A DNA stretch of 64,000 nucleotides from Deltaproteobacteria bacterium. GTDB lineage: Bacteria; Desulfobacterota; Desulfuromonadia; Geobacterales; JAJYBI01. A program made the translations under genes and the position numbers. The stretch is taken from NCBI GenBank assembly GCA_021779095.1, contig JAJYBI010000011.1, positions 25,252-89,251 on the forward strand, in the 5' to 3' direction. How positions within the stretch are numbered: the first letter of the stretch is position 1; each line of letters starts with the position of its first letter. Below are positions 1 to 8,689 of the stretch, one piece after another. Below the pieces are notes generated by a model. It had not been told where the DNA came from, made no database searches, and worked only from the letters and a program-made list of their open reading frames with translations.

Positions 1-1715
1 CCGCCGATCCGACGCTGGCTCGGGCGCACGGCAACCTGGGACTGTTGCTCCTGAAACGCGGCGAATACGACACTGCGGCGGCTGAGTTGAGCCGCGCCGT
101 CGAAGGGGTGGCGGACCCGGCCTATCATCGGGGGCTGGTGCAGCTCCTGGACAGGCCGGATACGACGCCGCTCCTTATGTACCATGCGCAAGAGGCGCTG
201 AAGGGGGATGCCGGCGACCCGGTGGTACATGCCGCACTGGGCGATGCCTACACCCGGCGGGGGGACACCGGACGGGCAACCCGCGAATACAGCGATGCCC
301 TCAACGGTAACCCGGACAATGTCCAGGCACTCGCGGGGCTTGCCGCTCTGGACGAGAAGGCCGGAAAGACGGATGATGCCATCCGCGAACTGGAACATGC
401 ATCCCATGCCGCTCCGGCCGACAAGGAGATCCATCGGAAACTGGCCGGGTTGTACCGGCAGAAGGGGGATGGCGACCGGGCGAACCGTGAGCTGCAGCTC
501 GCCGGTCTCAACCCCGACGACGTGGACATCGACCTGCTCGTGCAGCAGGGGGACCGTCAGCTCCTGTCGCGCAACTATGACAGCGCCATCGACACGTACG
601 AAACGATACTGAAGAAGCGCCCGACCGCGACGGAAGTCATGGAGAAGCTGGGCGATGCCCAGATGGCCGCCGGTCGCGACGACGAGGCGATCGAAACCTA
701 CCGGCAGGTGGCGGACCGCGACGGTTCGAACAGTTCCATCAAGTACGCCCTGGGCATCCTCTTTGAGAGAACGGGTAAGCTTGACGACGCGGAATCGGAA
801 TACCGCAAGGCCCTGCAGCTCGATCCGGCGAACGGCGATGCCCGGCGCCGTCTGGCGGACATCTATACCATGCGCGGCAACTTCGCCCAGTCCATCGAGG
901 TGTACCGCGAACTGATCCGGCAGCGCAACAACAATCCGATCCTGCACTTCAAGCTGGCACGGGTCTATGGCAAAGATCGGCGGTATCCGGATGCCATCGC
1001 CGAGTATCTGGAAACCATCAGTCTCGAACCGAACAACCTGGAGGCGAGGAAGGAGCTGGCGGCGCTGTACATGAGACGGCGGATGTATCCCGAGGCCGTC
1101 GCCCAGTACCGCGAACTGCTCAAGCTGAAGAAGGACGATTCCGGGGCCCGCAACGCCCTGGCCGCCCTGTTGATCCGTCAGAAGAAGTACGATGACCTGT
1201 TCGCCCTGATGAAGGAGGGGGTCGACATCTGGCCGAACGATCCCATGAGCCACTACAAGCTGGGGATCATGCACGAATTCAGGAAGGAATACCCCGCTGC
1301 AATCGATGAGTACAACAAGGCCATTGCCCTGAAGAGCAACAACGCCAAGGCGTTGAACGCCCTCGGTAAAGTCTACCTGAAGACGGGGGAGCTGGACAAG
1401 GCGCGGGTTGCCCTGGAAGCGGCGAAACAGGCCGACCCCAACCTCAAGGAAGCGACGGTGCTCCTCAACAACCTGAACGACGAGGAACTCAGGAAACAGG
1501 AGGCGGAGTCGTATACCCGGCAGAAGGCGGTACGGGCGAAGAAAACAAAGAGTATGAAGCACAGAAAGCACGGGAAGCACGGGAAGCACGGGAAGCACGG
1601 GAAAACCAAGAAAACCAAGAAAACCAAGAAAACCAAGAAAACCAAGAAAACCAAGAAGCATGCCGTATCCCACACCAGGAAGATGAAAAAGGCCGTCAAG
1701 AAAAAACGGCACTGA
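1..1715 (+). CDS. TPR-repeat protein with lysine-rich tail (5' end outside window)
   Basis: The reading frame is open to the window edge (codons from base 3 read ADPTLARAHG...), so the N-terminus is missing; the TTG at 45 is not a credible start. About 14 consecutive 34-residue tetratricopeptide repeats fill the visible protein, with the usual spacing of Gly, Ala and a C-terminal Pro (for example LDPANGDARRRLADIY). TPR arrays are protein-protein interaction scaffolds; no enzymatic domain is visible. The last ~60 residues change to a very basic low-complexity tail made of KHG and KTK triplets, which could bind nucleic acid or another polyanion. The tail is encoded by perfect 9-bp DNA repeats, so its length may vary between strains. 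Partner and pathway are unknown. Confidence 0.85.
   Translation, partial: ADPTLARAHGNLGLLLLKRGEYDTAAAELSRAVEGVADPAYHRGLVQLLDRPDTTPLLMYHAQEALKGDAGDPVVHAALGDAYTRRGDTGRATREYSDALNGNPDNVQALAGLAALDEKAGKTDDAIRELEHASHAAPADKEIHRKLAGLYRQKGDGDRANRELQLAGLNPDDVDIDLLVQQGDRQLLSRNYDSAIDTYETILKKRPTATEVMEKLGDAQMAAGRDDEAIETYRQVADRDGSNSSIKYALGILFERTGKLDDAESEYRKALQLDPANGDARRRLADIYTMRGNFAQSIEVYRELIRQRNNNPILHFKLARVYGKDRRYPDAIAEYLETISLEPNNLEARKELAALYMRRRMYPEAVAQYRELLKLKKDDSGARNALAALLIRQKKYDDLFALMKEGVDIWPNDPMSHYKLGIMHEFRKEYPAAIDEYNKAIALKSNNAKALNALGKVYLKTGELDKARVALEAAKQADPNLKEATVLLNNLNDEELRKQEAESYTRQKAVRAKKTKSMKHRKHGKHGKHGKHGKTKKTKKTKKTKKTKKTKKHAVSHTRKMKKAVKKKRH
1566..1655 (+). repeat. 9-bp tandem repeats encoding the KHG/KTK tail
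   Basis: Four perfect copies of AAGCACGGG (1566-1601) are followed directly by six perfect copies of AAAACCAAG (1602-1655), all in frame. Two different unit sequences sit next to each other with no drift at the third codon position, which suggests recent expansion by replication slippage. Copy-number changes would alter the tail length without a frameshift. Confidence 0.95.
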
Positions 1716-1723
1716 GGGCGCGT

Positions 1724-1756
1724 CGGCCCGAGCCTGCACCGGCAGTGCTCGGGCCG
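1724..1756 (+). terminator. Stem-loop after the TPR gene
   Basis: Ten-base perfect arms CGGCCCGAGC and GCTCGGGCCG enclose a 13-nt loop, starting 9 nt after the TPR stop codon. There is no T-tract, so it may be a Rho-assisted or weak terminator, or an mRNA-stabilising hairpin. Confidence 0.5.
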
Positions 1757-2094
1757 CGCAGCAGAAGCCCCGGACTTCCCGGTACCGCGAAATTCACACC
1801 TCCCGCGCACTGCTCCACGGAGCTGCCCACGTTTTCATCCAGCAGATGCAACCCCTTGACCGTGACCGGACCTCTTTTCTCGTACGTCCGTCGTCGGCCC
1901 GTCCCGACGCCCCGCTTGCCATGGCGACCTCCAAACTTTCTGGTACAGTATTCATGCCTGCCTCGCCGAACAAACGTTCATGTACAGGCAACGACGTATT
2001 CCCGCGGTAACCACGTTGTAGGGGGGCTGTTCATGACGAAGGAACCGGGTGTCGAAGCTGTGAAGGGAACCGTAGGGGGTGGAAATCCTCCTGA

Positions 2095-2262
2095 CGTCTC
2101 GATATCGGCGCATCGCCGCTTTCCGGCGGTGCGATCCGTTTCCGCGTCTGGGCGCCGAAGACGACGGCGCTCACCGTCCGGCTCCTTCCGGACGGCGGCA
2201 GGTTGGAACGGCTCCGGTCCGAGGGGGACGACCATTTCCAGCTGGAAATGGTCGTCCCCTGA
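2095..2262 (+). pseudogene. Remnant of malto-oligosyltrehalose trehalohydrolase (TreZ) N-terminal domain
   Basis: The frame from 2095 to a TGA at 2260-2262 reads RLDIGASPLSGGAIRFRVWA followed by PKTTALTVRLLP. This is the signature of the CBM48/isoamylase-N domain that begins TreZ and related GH13 enzymes (G-A-x-P-x-x-G-x-x-F-R-V-W-A-P). There is an in-frame stop just upstream and no plausible start codon, and only about 55 of the usual ~600 residues remain. The fragment therefore looks like a decayed trehalose-synthesis gene. The rest of 1757-2292 has no convincing gene. Family assignment is from the motif only; another CBM48 enzyme is possible. Confidence 0.55.
2224..2259. repeat. 36-bp perfect palindrome
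   Basis: Two 18-base arms starting GGGGACGACC meet with no spacer, centred at 2241/2242. The palindrome lies at the end of the treZ remnant and 33 bp before nhaA. As RNA it would form a very stable hairpin (with a few central bases looped) that could act as a terminator. As DNA it may mark a rearrangement joint. Confidence 0.9.
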
Positions 2263-2292
2263 CGAGCTCGGCAGCGCCACGCAGGATACGGG

Positions 2293-3441
2293 ATGAACCG
2301 ACACTTCAATCTTCTGCGCGAGTTTTCGATACCGCTCATCGCCGGGGTGGTGATCGCCCTTTTCTGGACGAACCTCGATCCCGGTTCGTATCGCCATTTC
2401 GTGCATGCCGGGCTCCTCGGCGCGTTCAGCGTGCATTTCCTGACCAACGACCTGTTCATGGTCTTCTTCTTCGGCATCGCCGCCGCCGAGATAACCCAGA
2501 GCTGCCTCCCCGGCGGCGATCTCCACCCGATCGGCAGGGCAGTCAATCCACTCCTTGCTACCTTCGGCGGCGTAGCGGGGCCGGTCCTGGTCTACCTGGG
2601 GCTGAACGCCCTCGCCGGATCGCCGGAATTCGTCAACGGTTGCGGCATTCCGACGGCGACCGATATCGCCATATCGTGGCTGGCGGCGCGGATCGTGCTG
2701 GGAAACAGGCACCCGGCCATCGCCTTTCTCCTTATGCTCGCCATTGTCGACGATGCCATCGGCATGGTCATCATCGCGATCTTCTATCCGGACACCGCCG
2801 TGCCTGTGCAGCCGGTCTGGCTCATCCTTGTCGCGGTCGGGATGATGGCCGCTATGGTCATGCGGCTCAAGATGGTGAGGAGCTACTGGCCGTACGTCGT
2901 TGCCGGCGGGGGAGGGGTCTGGTGCGGCCTCTATCTGGCGGGACTCCATCCCGCCCTTGCCCTGGTGCCGATCGTGCCGTTTCTCCCCCATCCCCGCCGG
3001 GAGAAGAAGCACCTCTTCGAAGAGGACCCGAAGGACATCTCCACGCTGGCCAGGTTCGAACACGAATGGAAGATCGTCGTGGATTTCGGGCTCTTCCTGT
3101 TCGGCCTCGTCAATGCCGGAGTCCAGTTAACTTCGGTCGGCACCGTTACCTGGCTGGTCCTTGCGGGGTTTCTCTTCGGCAAGCTGCTCGGCATTTTCGG
3201 CTGTGCCTGGCTGGGGGTCAGGCTCGGCTTCCACCTGCCAGACGGGATGAATTACCGTCATCTTGCCGTGGTGGCGATTGTCGCCGGGATCGGCTTCACC
3301 GTCTCCCTCTTCATCGCCAACCAGGCTTTTGCCGACGCCGTCCTGCAGGAACAGGCGAAAATGGGGGCACTCCTTTCCATCGGCATAGCGGCACTGGCGT
3401 TCGTGACGGGAAGGTTATTGGGGGTACGGAAGATACCGTGA
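2293..3441 (+). CDS. nhaA: Na+/H+ antiporter NhaA
   Basis: This 382-residue polytopic membrane protein matches the NhaA family in length (E. coli 388). NhaA exchanges external H+ for internal Na+ or Li+ across the inner membrane and supports pH and salt tolerance. The visible ion-site residues are Asp124 in TATDIAISW and the Asp153-Asp154 pair in LAIVDDAIGM, which correspond to E. coli D133 and D163/D164. About a dozen hydrophobic segments are present. The ATG start is preceded only by a weak purine stretch (GGATACGGG). The next genes (SLC13-like permease, MscS, Kup) make an ion-homeostasis cluster, so coordinated roles in osmotic and pH balance are likely. Confidence 0.93.
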   Translation: MNRHFNLLREFSIPLIAGVVIALFWTNLDPGSYRHFVHAGLLGAFSVHFLTNDLFMVFFFGIAAAEITQSCLPGGDLHPIGRAVNPLLATFGGVAGPVLVYLGLNALAGSPEFVNGCGIPTATDIAISWLAARIVLGNRHPAIAFLLMLAIVDDAIGMVIIAIFYPDTAVPVQPVWLILVAVGMMAAMVMRLKMVRSYWPYVVAGGGGVWCGLYLAGLHPALALVPIVPFLPHPRREKKHLFEEDPKDISTLARFEHEWKIVVDFGLFLFGLVNAGVQLTSVGTVTWLVLAGFLFGKLLGIFGCAWLGVRLGFHLPDGMNYRHLAVVAIVAGIGFTVSLFIANQAFADAVLQEQAKMGALLSIGIAALAFVTGRLLGVRKIP

Positions 3442-3538
3442 ACCGGGCGTAGTATACTTGCTGTGGAGGACCTGCTCTGCAGGGGCGTTCAATCCGCTCC
3501 GGGATACTGCCACCGGACAGAGCCCCGGAAGGTGCGTC

Positions 3539-5308
3539 ATGACCGTCGAGATCGCCATCGTTCTGACCTTCGTCGCGGGGGCTGTTTTCCTCTTCGCCAC
3601 GGAGAAACTGCCGGTAGATCTGACGTCCATCATCGTCATGGTCGGACTGGTAGTTGCCGGTATCATCACGCCGGAAGAGGGGATCAGCGGCTTCAGCCAT
3701 CCGGCGACGGTTACGGTGGCCGCCATGTTCGTGCTTTCCGCAGGTTTGTATCGGACCGGCGCGGTGAATTTCATCGGCGCCAAACTCGTCCACATCGGCA
3801 GGAAGAACGTCTGGCTCGCCGTCGTCTCGCTCATGGTCACAGCAGGCACCTTTTCCGCCTTCATCAACGATACGGCGGTGGTCGCCATCCTCCTACCGGT
3901 CGTCCTGGGGCTCGCCCAGGAACTGCGGGTCAGCCCCGGCAAGCTCCTCATGCCGCTGTCGTTCAGCGCACTCTTCGGCGGCACCTGCACCCTCATCGGC
4001 ACCTCCAACAACATTCTCGTCAGTTCGCTGGCGGTGAAACACGGCGAGCCGGCGTTTGGCATGTTCGAATTCACGCCGTTCGGCATCGTCATCGCGGTTG
4101 CCGGTACCCTGTACATGCTGGTCATCGGCATCCGGCTCATCAGGACGGAACCGTGGGAGGATGACCAGCGCAATCTGTTCGGCATCGGCGACTATCTGAC
4201 GGAAATCGTGATCAAGGACGGTGCGAGCTTCGTCGGGACGTCGCTGGCCGATTCGGCGCTTTTAAGCGACCTGGATATCCGGGGGGTCCATGTCTACCGC
4301 AACGGCGTACCCTTGGCGGACGAGCCCGACCGGATCGTGCTGCAGTACGGCGACCATCTGAAGGTGCGGTGCAACCTGGATACTTTCCGCAAACTGCAGC
4401 AGCGGCCGGGGATCATGCTGCGCCACGAACGGGATGGGGGAGAGCGGGCGGGTGACACGGTCCTGGTGGAGGCGGTTATCGCCCCCGATTCCACCCTGGA
4501 CGGACGTACCCTCCGTCAGGCCCGCTTCCGCTCCCGTTACGGCATCACCGCCCTGGCGGTGCGTCACCGCCGGCTCGTGAAGCATGAAAACCTGGAGGAT
4601 ATGTCGCTGCAGGCGGGAGACGTTCTGCTCTTCGACATGGAACGGCATCACCTGGACCAGATGCGGGAGGACCGGACCTTCGTCCTCGTCTCCGAGGTGG
4701 AGTTTCCCACCTTCCGCAGACGGCGGCTCCTGACGGCCGTTGCCATCATCGCCTTCGTTGTGATCAGTGCCGGAACCGGTCTGCTGCCGATCCTCATGAG
4801 CGCCATCATCGGCTGCGTGCTGATGGTCCTGTCACGCTGTCTTACCCTGGAGGAGGCGTACGATGCCGTGCAATGGAAGGTGATCATTCTTCTCGGTGGG
4901 GTTCTGTCGCTGGGGAAGGCGATGGAGTCGAGCGGCGCCGCCCTGCTGCTCGCCCGTTTTCTCGTGGATGTCGTCGGGCCTTTCGGTCCCCGGGCGGTCG
5001 TTTCCGGGTTCTTTCTCATGACCTCGCTTTTGACGGGGCTCATGTCCAACAACGCCACCGCCGCGCTTCTGACTCCCATCGCCATCGCCACCGCCGGTTC
5101 GCTCGGCGTCGATGCGCGGCCGTTTCTCATGGCGGTCACCTATGCCGCGTCGGCCGCCTTCATGACCCCGGTCGGCTACCAGACGAATACCCTCATCTAC
5201 AGCCTTGGGCACTACCGGTATGCCGACTTTCTGCGGGTCGGCGCGCCGCTCACCATCTTGTTCTGGCTGCTGGCCACCATCCTGATCCCGTGGTTCTGGC
5301 CATTCTGA
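3539..5308 (+). CDS. SLC13/DASS-type permease with two TrkA-C domains
   Basis: A 589-residue inner-membrane transporter. The ATG at 3539 is chosen because GGAAGG lies just upstream and the protein then starts with its first membrane helix (MTVEIAIVLTFVAGAVFLFA); the frame extends further upstream only as non-hydrophobic sequence. The N- and C-terminal halves are hydrophobic repeats typical of the citrate/anion permease superfamily, with NDTAVVAILLPVV and SNNATAALLTPIA re-entrant motifs. Between them (about residues 220-390) lie two TrkA-C-like soluble domains, the second containing DSTLDGRTLRQARFRSRYGI. Such proteins move sulfate, dicarboxylates or other anions with Na+; the substrate cannot be read from sequence. 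It lies between nhaA and mscS, with a 15-nt gap to mscS. Confidence 0.85.
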   Translation: MTVEIAIVLTFVAGAVFLFATEKLPVDLTSIIVMVGLVVAGIITPEEGISGFSHPATVTVAAMFVLSAGLYRTGAVNFIGAKLVHIGRKNVWLAVVSLMVTAGTFSAFINDTAVVAILLPVVLGLAQELRVSPGKLLMPLSFSALFGGTCTLIGTSNNILVSSLAVKHGEPAFGMFEFTPFGIVIAVAGTLYMLVIGIRLIRTEPWEDDQRNLFGIGDYLTEIVIKDGASFVGTSLADSALLSDLDIRGVHVYRNGVPLADEPDRIVLQYGDHLKVRCNLDTFRKLQQRPGIMLRHERDGGERAGDTVLVEAVIAPDSTLDGRTLRQARFRSRYGITALAVRHRRLVKHENLEDMSLQAGDVLLFDMERHHLDQMREDRTFVLVSEVEFPTFRRRRLLTAVAIIAFVVISAGTGLLPILMSAIIGCVLMVLSRCLTLEEAYDAVQWKVIILLGGVLSLGKAMESSGAALLLARFLVDVVGPFGPRAVVSGFFLMTSLLTGLMSNNATAALLTPIAIATAGSLGVDARPFLMAVTYAASAAFMTPVGYQTNTLIYSLGHYRYADFLRVGAPLTILFWLLATILIPWFWPF

Positions 5309-5323
5309 TCCTGGAGGCGGAGT

Positions 5324-6208
5324 ATGACGATGCTGCATACGTGGTTCGATCTGTTGAAGGAGTATTTCGACCTGCCGATCCTGACCCTCGGCTCGACGAG
5401 GTTGACCATCCTGACCATCGTGTACCTCATCGGTCTGATAGTCCTTCTGTTCTACCTGTCCGGCAGACTCCGCAGCTGGCTCGTCGAGCAGTTTCTCACC
5501 CGGACCAAGATGGACATCGGCGCGCGACAGGCGACCGGCTCCATCATCCGGTACTTCGTCCTGGTCGTCGGCTTCGTCATCATCCTGCAGACGGCGGGGA
5601 TCGACCTGACCGCCCTGAACGTGCTGGCCGGCGCCGTCGGTATCGGCCTCGGCTTCGGCCTGCAGAACATCGTGAACAACTTCATCAGCGGCCTCATCAT
5701 CCTGTTCGAACGGCCGATCAAGGTGGGGGACCGGATCGTGGTGGGAAACGTGGAGGGGGACGTGGTGCGGATCGGCGGCCGGAGCACCGAGGTGGTGACC
5801 AACGACAACATCACCATCATTGTGCCGAACTCGAAGTTCATTACCGAGGATGTGATCAACTGGAGTCACAACGATCCGAAGGTCCGCTTCCGCATACCGG
5901 TGGGGGTCGCCTACGGGAGCGACGTGCGGCTGGTGGAACGGCTTCTTCTGGAGGCCGCCGCCGAGAACCCGGATGTCCTCGATATCCCGAAGCCCGGCGT
6001 CCGGCTCATCGAGTTTGGCGATAGCAGCCTCCTGTTCGAACTGCGCGCCTGGAGCACCACCCTTACGCACCGCAAAGGGCTCTTGACCAGCAGCCTCAAC
6101 TTCGTCATCCTGGAGAAGTTCAACGCACACGGTATCGAGATCCCGTTCCCGCAGCGCGATCTGCACATCCGTAGCGGCCGTCCGGAGGTCACCCCGCCGG
6201 AGCGCTGA
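5324..6208 (+). CDS. Small-conductance mechanosensitive channel (MscS family)
   Basis: A 294-residue protein of the short MscS type (E. coli MscS 286). Three N-terminal membrane helices are followed by the pore-lining TM3, recognisable from the Gly/Ala-rich run LAGAVGIGLGFGLQNIVNNF (about residues 103-122). The MscS beta domain follows (PIKVGDRIVVGNVEGDVVRI, about 132-151) and then the alpha/beta C-terminal cage. It opens under membrane tension to release solutes after hypo-osmotic shock. GGAGG lies 8 nt before the ATG. It is 15 nt downstream of the SLC13-like gene on the same strand and probably co-transcribed. It converges with kup, whose stop codon is 9 nt away. Confidence 0.93.
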   Translation: MTMLHTWFDLLKEYFDLPILTLGSTRLTILTIVYLIGLIVLLFYLSGRLRSWLVEQFLTRTKMDIGARQATGSIIRYFVLVVGFVIILQTAGIDLTALNVLAGAVGIGLGFGLQNIVNNFISGLIILFERPIKVGDRIVVGNVEGDVVRIGGRSTEVVTNDNITIIVPNSKFITEDVINWSHNDPKVRFRIPVGVAYGSDVRLVERLLLEAAAENPDVLDIPKPGVRLIEFGDSSLLFELRAWSTTLTHRKGLLTSSLNFVILEKFNAHGIEIPFPQRDLHIRSGRPEVTPPER

Positions 6209-6217
6209 CCCCCGCAC

Positions 6218-8134
6218 TCAGATTTCCACCTGCTGTCCCAGTTCCACCACCTGTTCCGGCGGTATGTTGTAGAATCTCGTCGCCGTGAGCGCGTTGCGGG
6301 AGAGGAAGGCGAACAGCTTTTCCTGCCACTGCATCATCCCCGATCGGCGGGGGGTGGAGATGATCGTCTCCCGCGCCAGGTAGTAGGTGGTCCGGTCCAG
6401 GTCCACCTTCAGCCCCAGCGGTTCGCACTGCCGAAGCGCCACCGGCACGTTGGGGCTCTGCATGAAGCCGTAGCGGACGATCACCAGGGCGAAACCCTGG
6501 GGGAGCAGTTCCACCTCGACTCGCTCCGCCGCCGGCACCCGGGGGACCTCCTCCGTCATGACCGTGAGGATGATGACCTGTTCGTGCAGCACCTGGTTGT
6601 GGGTCAGGTGGTGATGGAGCATCGGCGGGGTGCCGGTCGACCGGCTGGTCATGAAGACCGCCGTCCCCTCCACCCGGTGGGGCAGGTCGGTGGCCAGCTT
6701 TTCGATGAAATACTTAAGCGGTTCGCGGTCTCCCCGCAGCCTGTCGCTCAGCACCTTCCGTCCCCGGTGCCAGCTCGTCATGATGGTGAATACGGCCATC
6801 CCCGCCGCCAGGGGAAACCAGCCGCCGTGGGTGATCTTCAGCAGATTCGCGCCGAAGAACGGGATATCCACGGAGAGGAAGAGTCCCGCCAGCGCCGCTG
6901 CCGATATCGTCCGCCAGTGCCACCGTTTCACCATCAGGAAGAAGGCGAGAACCGTCGTGATGACCATGGTGGTAGTGACGGCCACACCGTAGGCCCCGGC
7001 GAGGTTCGCGGAGGAGCCGAAACCGACCACCAGGGCGAGGGTGGTGACCATCAGCCCCCAGTTCACGGCGGGGAGGTAGACCTGCCCGATCTCCTCCGAC
7101 GATGTCTGGATCACCCGGAAGCGTGGGCTGTAGCCGAGCTGCATCGCCTGGCGGGTGAGGGAGAACGCCCCGGAGATGATCGCCTGGGAGGCGATGACCG
7201 TCGCCATCGTGGCGAGGATGACGAGCGGGTAGAGCGCCCATCCCGGCGCCAGGCGGTAGAACGGTTCCGTCGCCACCTCCGGGCGGACGAGGAGCAGCGC
7301 CCCCTGACCCAGGTAGTTGAGAAAGAGCGCGGGAAGCACGAACGAGAACCAGGCGAGTCGGATCGGCTTTGGCCCGAAGTGTCCCATGTCGGCATAGAGC
7401 GCCTCGCCGCCGGTCACGACAAGGAATACCGCACCGAGGGTCCGGAAGGCGAGCCCTCCGTTTACAAGAAAGAACCGGGCGCCGTGGAGCGGATTCACCG
7501 CGGCGAATACCTGCGGTGCCCGCACGATGCCGACGATCCCGAGGATGGCGATCGCTGCGAACCAGACCGTCATCACCGGTCCGAACACGACACCGACCCG
7601 TGCCGTCCCCCGCCGCTGGAACAGGAAGAGCAGGACGAGGATCAGGATGGTGAGCGGTACGACGTACCGTTCGAGCCCCGGTGTGGCTACCTTGAGCCCC
7701 TCGACGGCGCTCAGTACCGAGATGGCGGGGGTGATCACCCCGTCGCCGTAGAGAAGCGCCGCTCCGAACATACCGAGAGGGAGAATGAGACGGCGCTGGT
7801 TCGTAGAGAGGTGATGTTTCGGGGTGAGGAGGGCGAGGAGCGCCAGGATGCCGCCTTCGCCCCGGTTGTCGGCGCGCATGAGGAAGAGCAGGTACTTGGT
7901 CGATATGACGAGGGTGAGCGCCCAGAAGATGAGGGAAAGTATCCCGATCACGTTGTCCGGTGTCGGCGGCACCGGATGGGGGCCGTGAAAACACTCCCTG
8001 AGCGCATAGAGGGGGCTCGTGCCGATGTCGCCGTACACGACCCCCAGCGCCGCCAGGCCGAGCAGGAGGAGCTGTCGGTTCGGGCGGTCGTCTCGTGCCG
8101 GTACCCGGCCGTTTGTGGTTTCAGTCGTCTTCAT
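6218..8134 (-). CDS. kup: Kup-type potassium uptake protein
   Basis: A 638-residue K+/H+ symporter. The Kup/HAK/KT signature GVVYGDIGTSPLYALRE lies near residues 31-47, about twelve hydrophobic helices follow, and the C-terminal ~150 residues are a soluble cytoplasmic domain. The frame is open upstream of 8134, but the extension is Arg/Cys-rich, non-homologous, and overlaps the neighbouring mscS remnant; Met at 8134 (MKTTETTNG) gives the family length. Kup is a low-affinity, pH-favoured K+ uptake system. It faces mscS end to end and belongs with NhaA, the SLC13-like permease and MscS in an ion-balance cluster. The start codon overlaps the last 14 bases of the mscS fragment, which may supply part of the upstream region. 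Confidence 0.92.
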   Translation of the reverse strand: MKTTETTNGRVPARDDRPNRQLLLLGLAALGVVYGDIGTSPLYALRECFHGPHPVPPTPDNVIGILSLIFWALTLVISTKYLLFLMRADNRGEGGILALLALLTPKHHLSTNQRRLILPLGMFGAALLYGDGVITPAISVLSAVEGLKVATPGLERYVVPLTILILVLLFLFQRRGTARVGVVFGPVMTVWFAAIAILGIVGIVRAPQVFAAVNPLHGARFFLVNGGLAFRTLGAVFLVVTGGEALYADMGHFGPKPIRLAWFSFVLPALFLNYLGQGALLLVRPEVATEPFYRLAPGWALYPLVILATMATVIASQAIISGAFSLTRQAMQLGYSPRFRVIQTSSEEIGQVYLPAVNWGLMVTTLALVVGFGSSANLAGAYGVAVTTTMVITTVLAFFLMVKRWHWRTISAAALAGLFLSVDIPFFGANLLKITHGGWFPLAAGMAVFTIMTSWHRGRKVLSDRLRGDREPLKYFIEKLATDLPHRVEGTAVFMTSRSTGTPPMLHHHLTHNQVLHEQVIILTVMTEEVPRVPAAERVEVELLPQGFALVIVRYGFMQSPNVPVALRQCEPLGLKVDLDRTTYYLARETIISTPRRSGMMQWQEKLFAFLSRNALTATRFYNIPPEQVVELGQQVEI

Positions 8135-8378
8135 GGCGATCGGTCCGTCGTATCCGCAGGGCAACCGGCACGTACCCGGCGGGGAGGTAATTGTCGGGGA
8201 TCGTCGTACGGTTGCCGACCCGCATCTGTGCATAGTGGGGCGACATGATCTCCACACCCCCCCCGTTGAACCGGTCCTGGATGTATTTGTGCAGGTCGGA
8301 ATAGATCTGCGCCATCCGGCCCGACGTGTCGGTGTCGGCGTTCGGCTCGTAGGTCACATAGAAGTCCTTGAGCGCCGT
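8121..8378 (-). pseudogene. C-terminal fragment of a second MscS-family channel gene
   Basis: The minus-strand frame ending at 8121 reads TALKDFYVTYEPNADTD, then MAQIYSDLHKYIQDRFNGGG, VEIMSPHYAQMRVGNRTTIP and DNYLPAGYVPVALRI. This is the conserved end of larger MscS-family channels (the ...GVEIMSPHY...DG.RTTIP..YLP.Y.P..FRI pattern). Everything upstream of about 8378 loses similarity, so the membrane domain and most of the gene are gone and only ~85 residues remain. The fragment ends inside the kup start region. A deletion that fused the upstream region to an old mscS-kup pair is the simplest explanation. Confidence 0.7.
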
Positions 8379-8689
8379 CTGCCGGTCTTCCGGACCGCGG
8401 CGCGTCCATAGTGTACTATGTCTTAATCTTAACGCATCCCCTTCATTTATCGAGTCGCAATGCCGGGTGCCTCCGGATGATCGCCGGTGCGGCTGATTTT
8501 GTGGAGGCAGCTTGGTATTCAAATGCCGAATAAACGTTTGGTCAGCGACCCTGTTCAAGTGCTGCTTTTATCGTCTGTGTCGGGAGGTCAGGTGGGGATT
8601 GTTGTTCCCACGCGGTCCCGGGATATACTGTTACCATCCGGAACGCAGGTTCCAATGCAGATTTTCACAGGAAAGGGGAGTCGCTGCAC
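8379..8689. other. Intergenic region upstream of tamA
   Basis: No credible gene is seen in these 311 bases. The stretch 8405-8460 is noticeably AT-rich. The likely tamA promoter is at 8602-8629, and the tamA ribosome-binding site AAAGGGGAG lies at 8673-8681. Confidence 0.6.
8602..8629 (+). promoter_or_regulatory. Putative sigma-70 promoter for tamA-tamB
   Basis: TTGTTC (8602-8607) and TATACT (8624-8629) are separated by 16 bp, about 60 bp before the tamA start. The call rests on consensus match only. Confidence 0.45.

Noticed and set aside
1745..2296. 183-residue plus-strand open frame before nhaA
   Set aside because: No ribosome-binding site or family; it runs out of frame across the treZ remnant and the palindrome.
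4832..6217. 461-residue minus-strand open frame opposite the SLC13 and mscS genes
   Set aside because: It is an antisense shadow: GC-rich codon third positions on the real genes keep this frame open, the protein is Asp/Gly/His/Arg-rich without motifs, and both plus-strand genes are clear families.
6584..8248. 554-residue plus-strand open frame opposite kup
   Set aside because: Same effect; charged low-information sequence, no start signal, and kup is unambiguous on the other strand.
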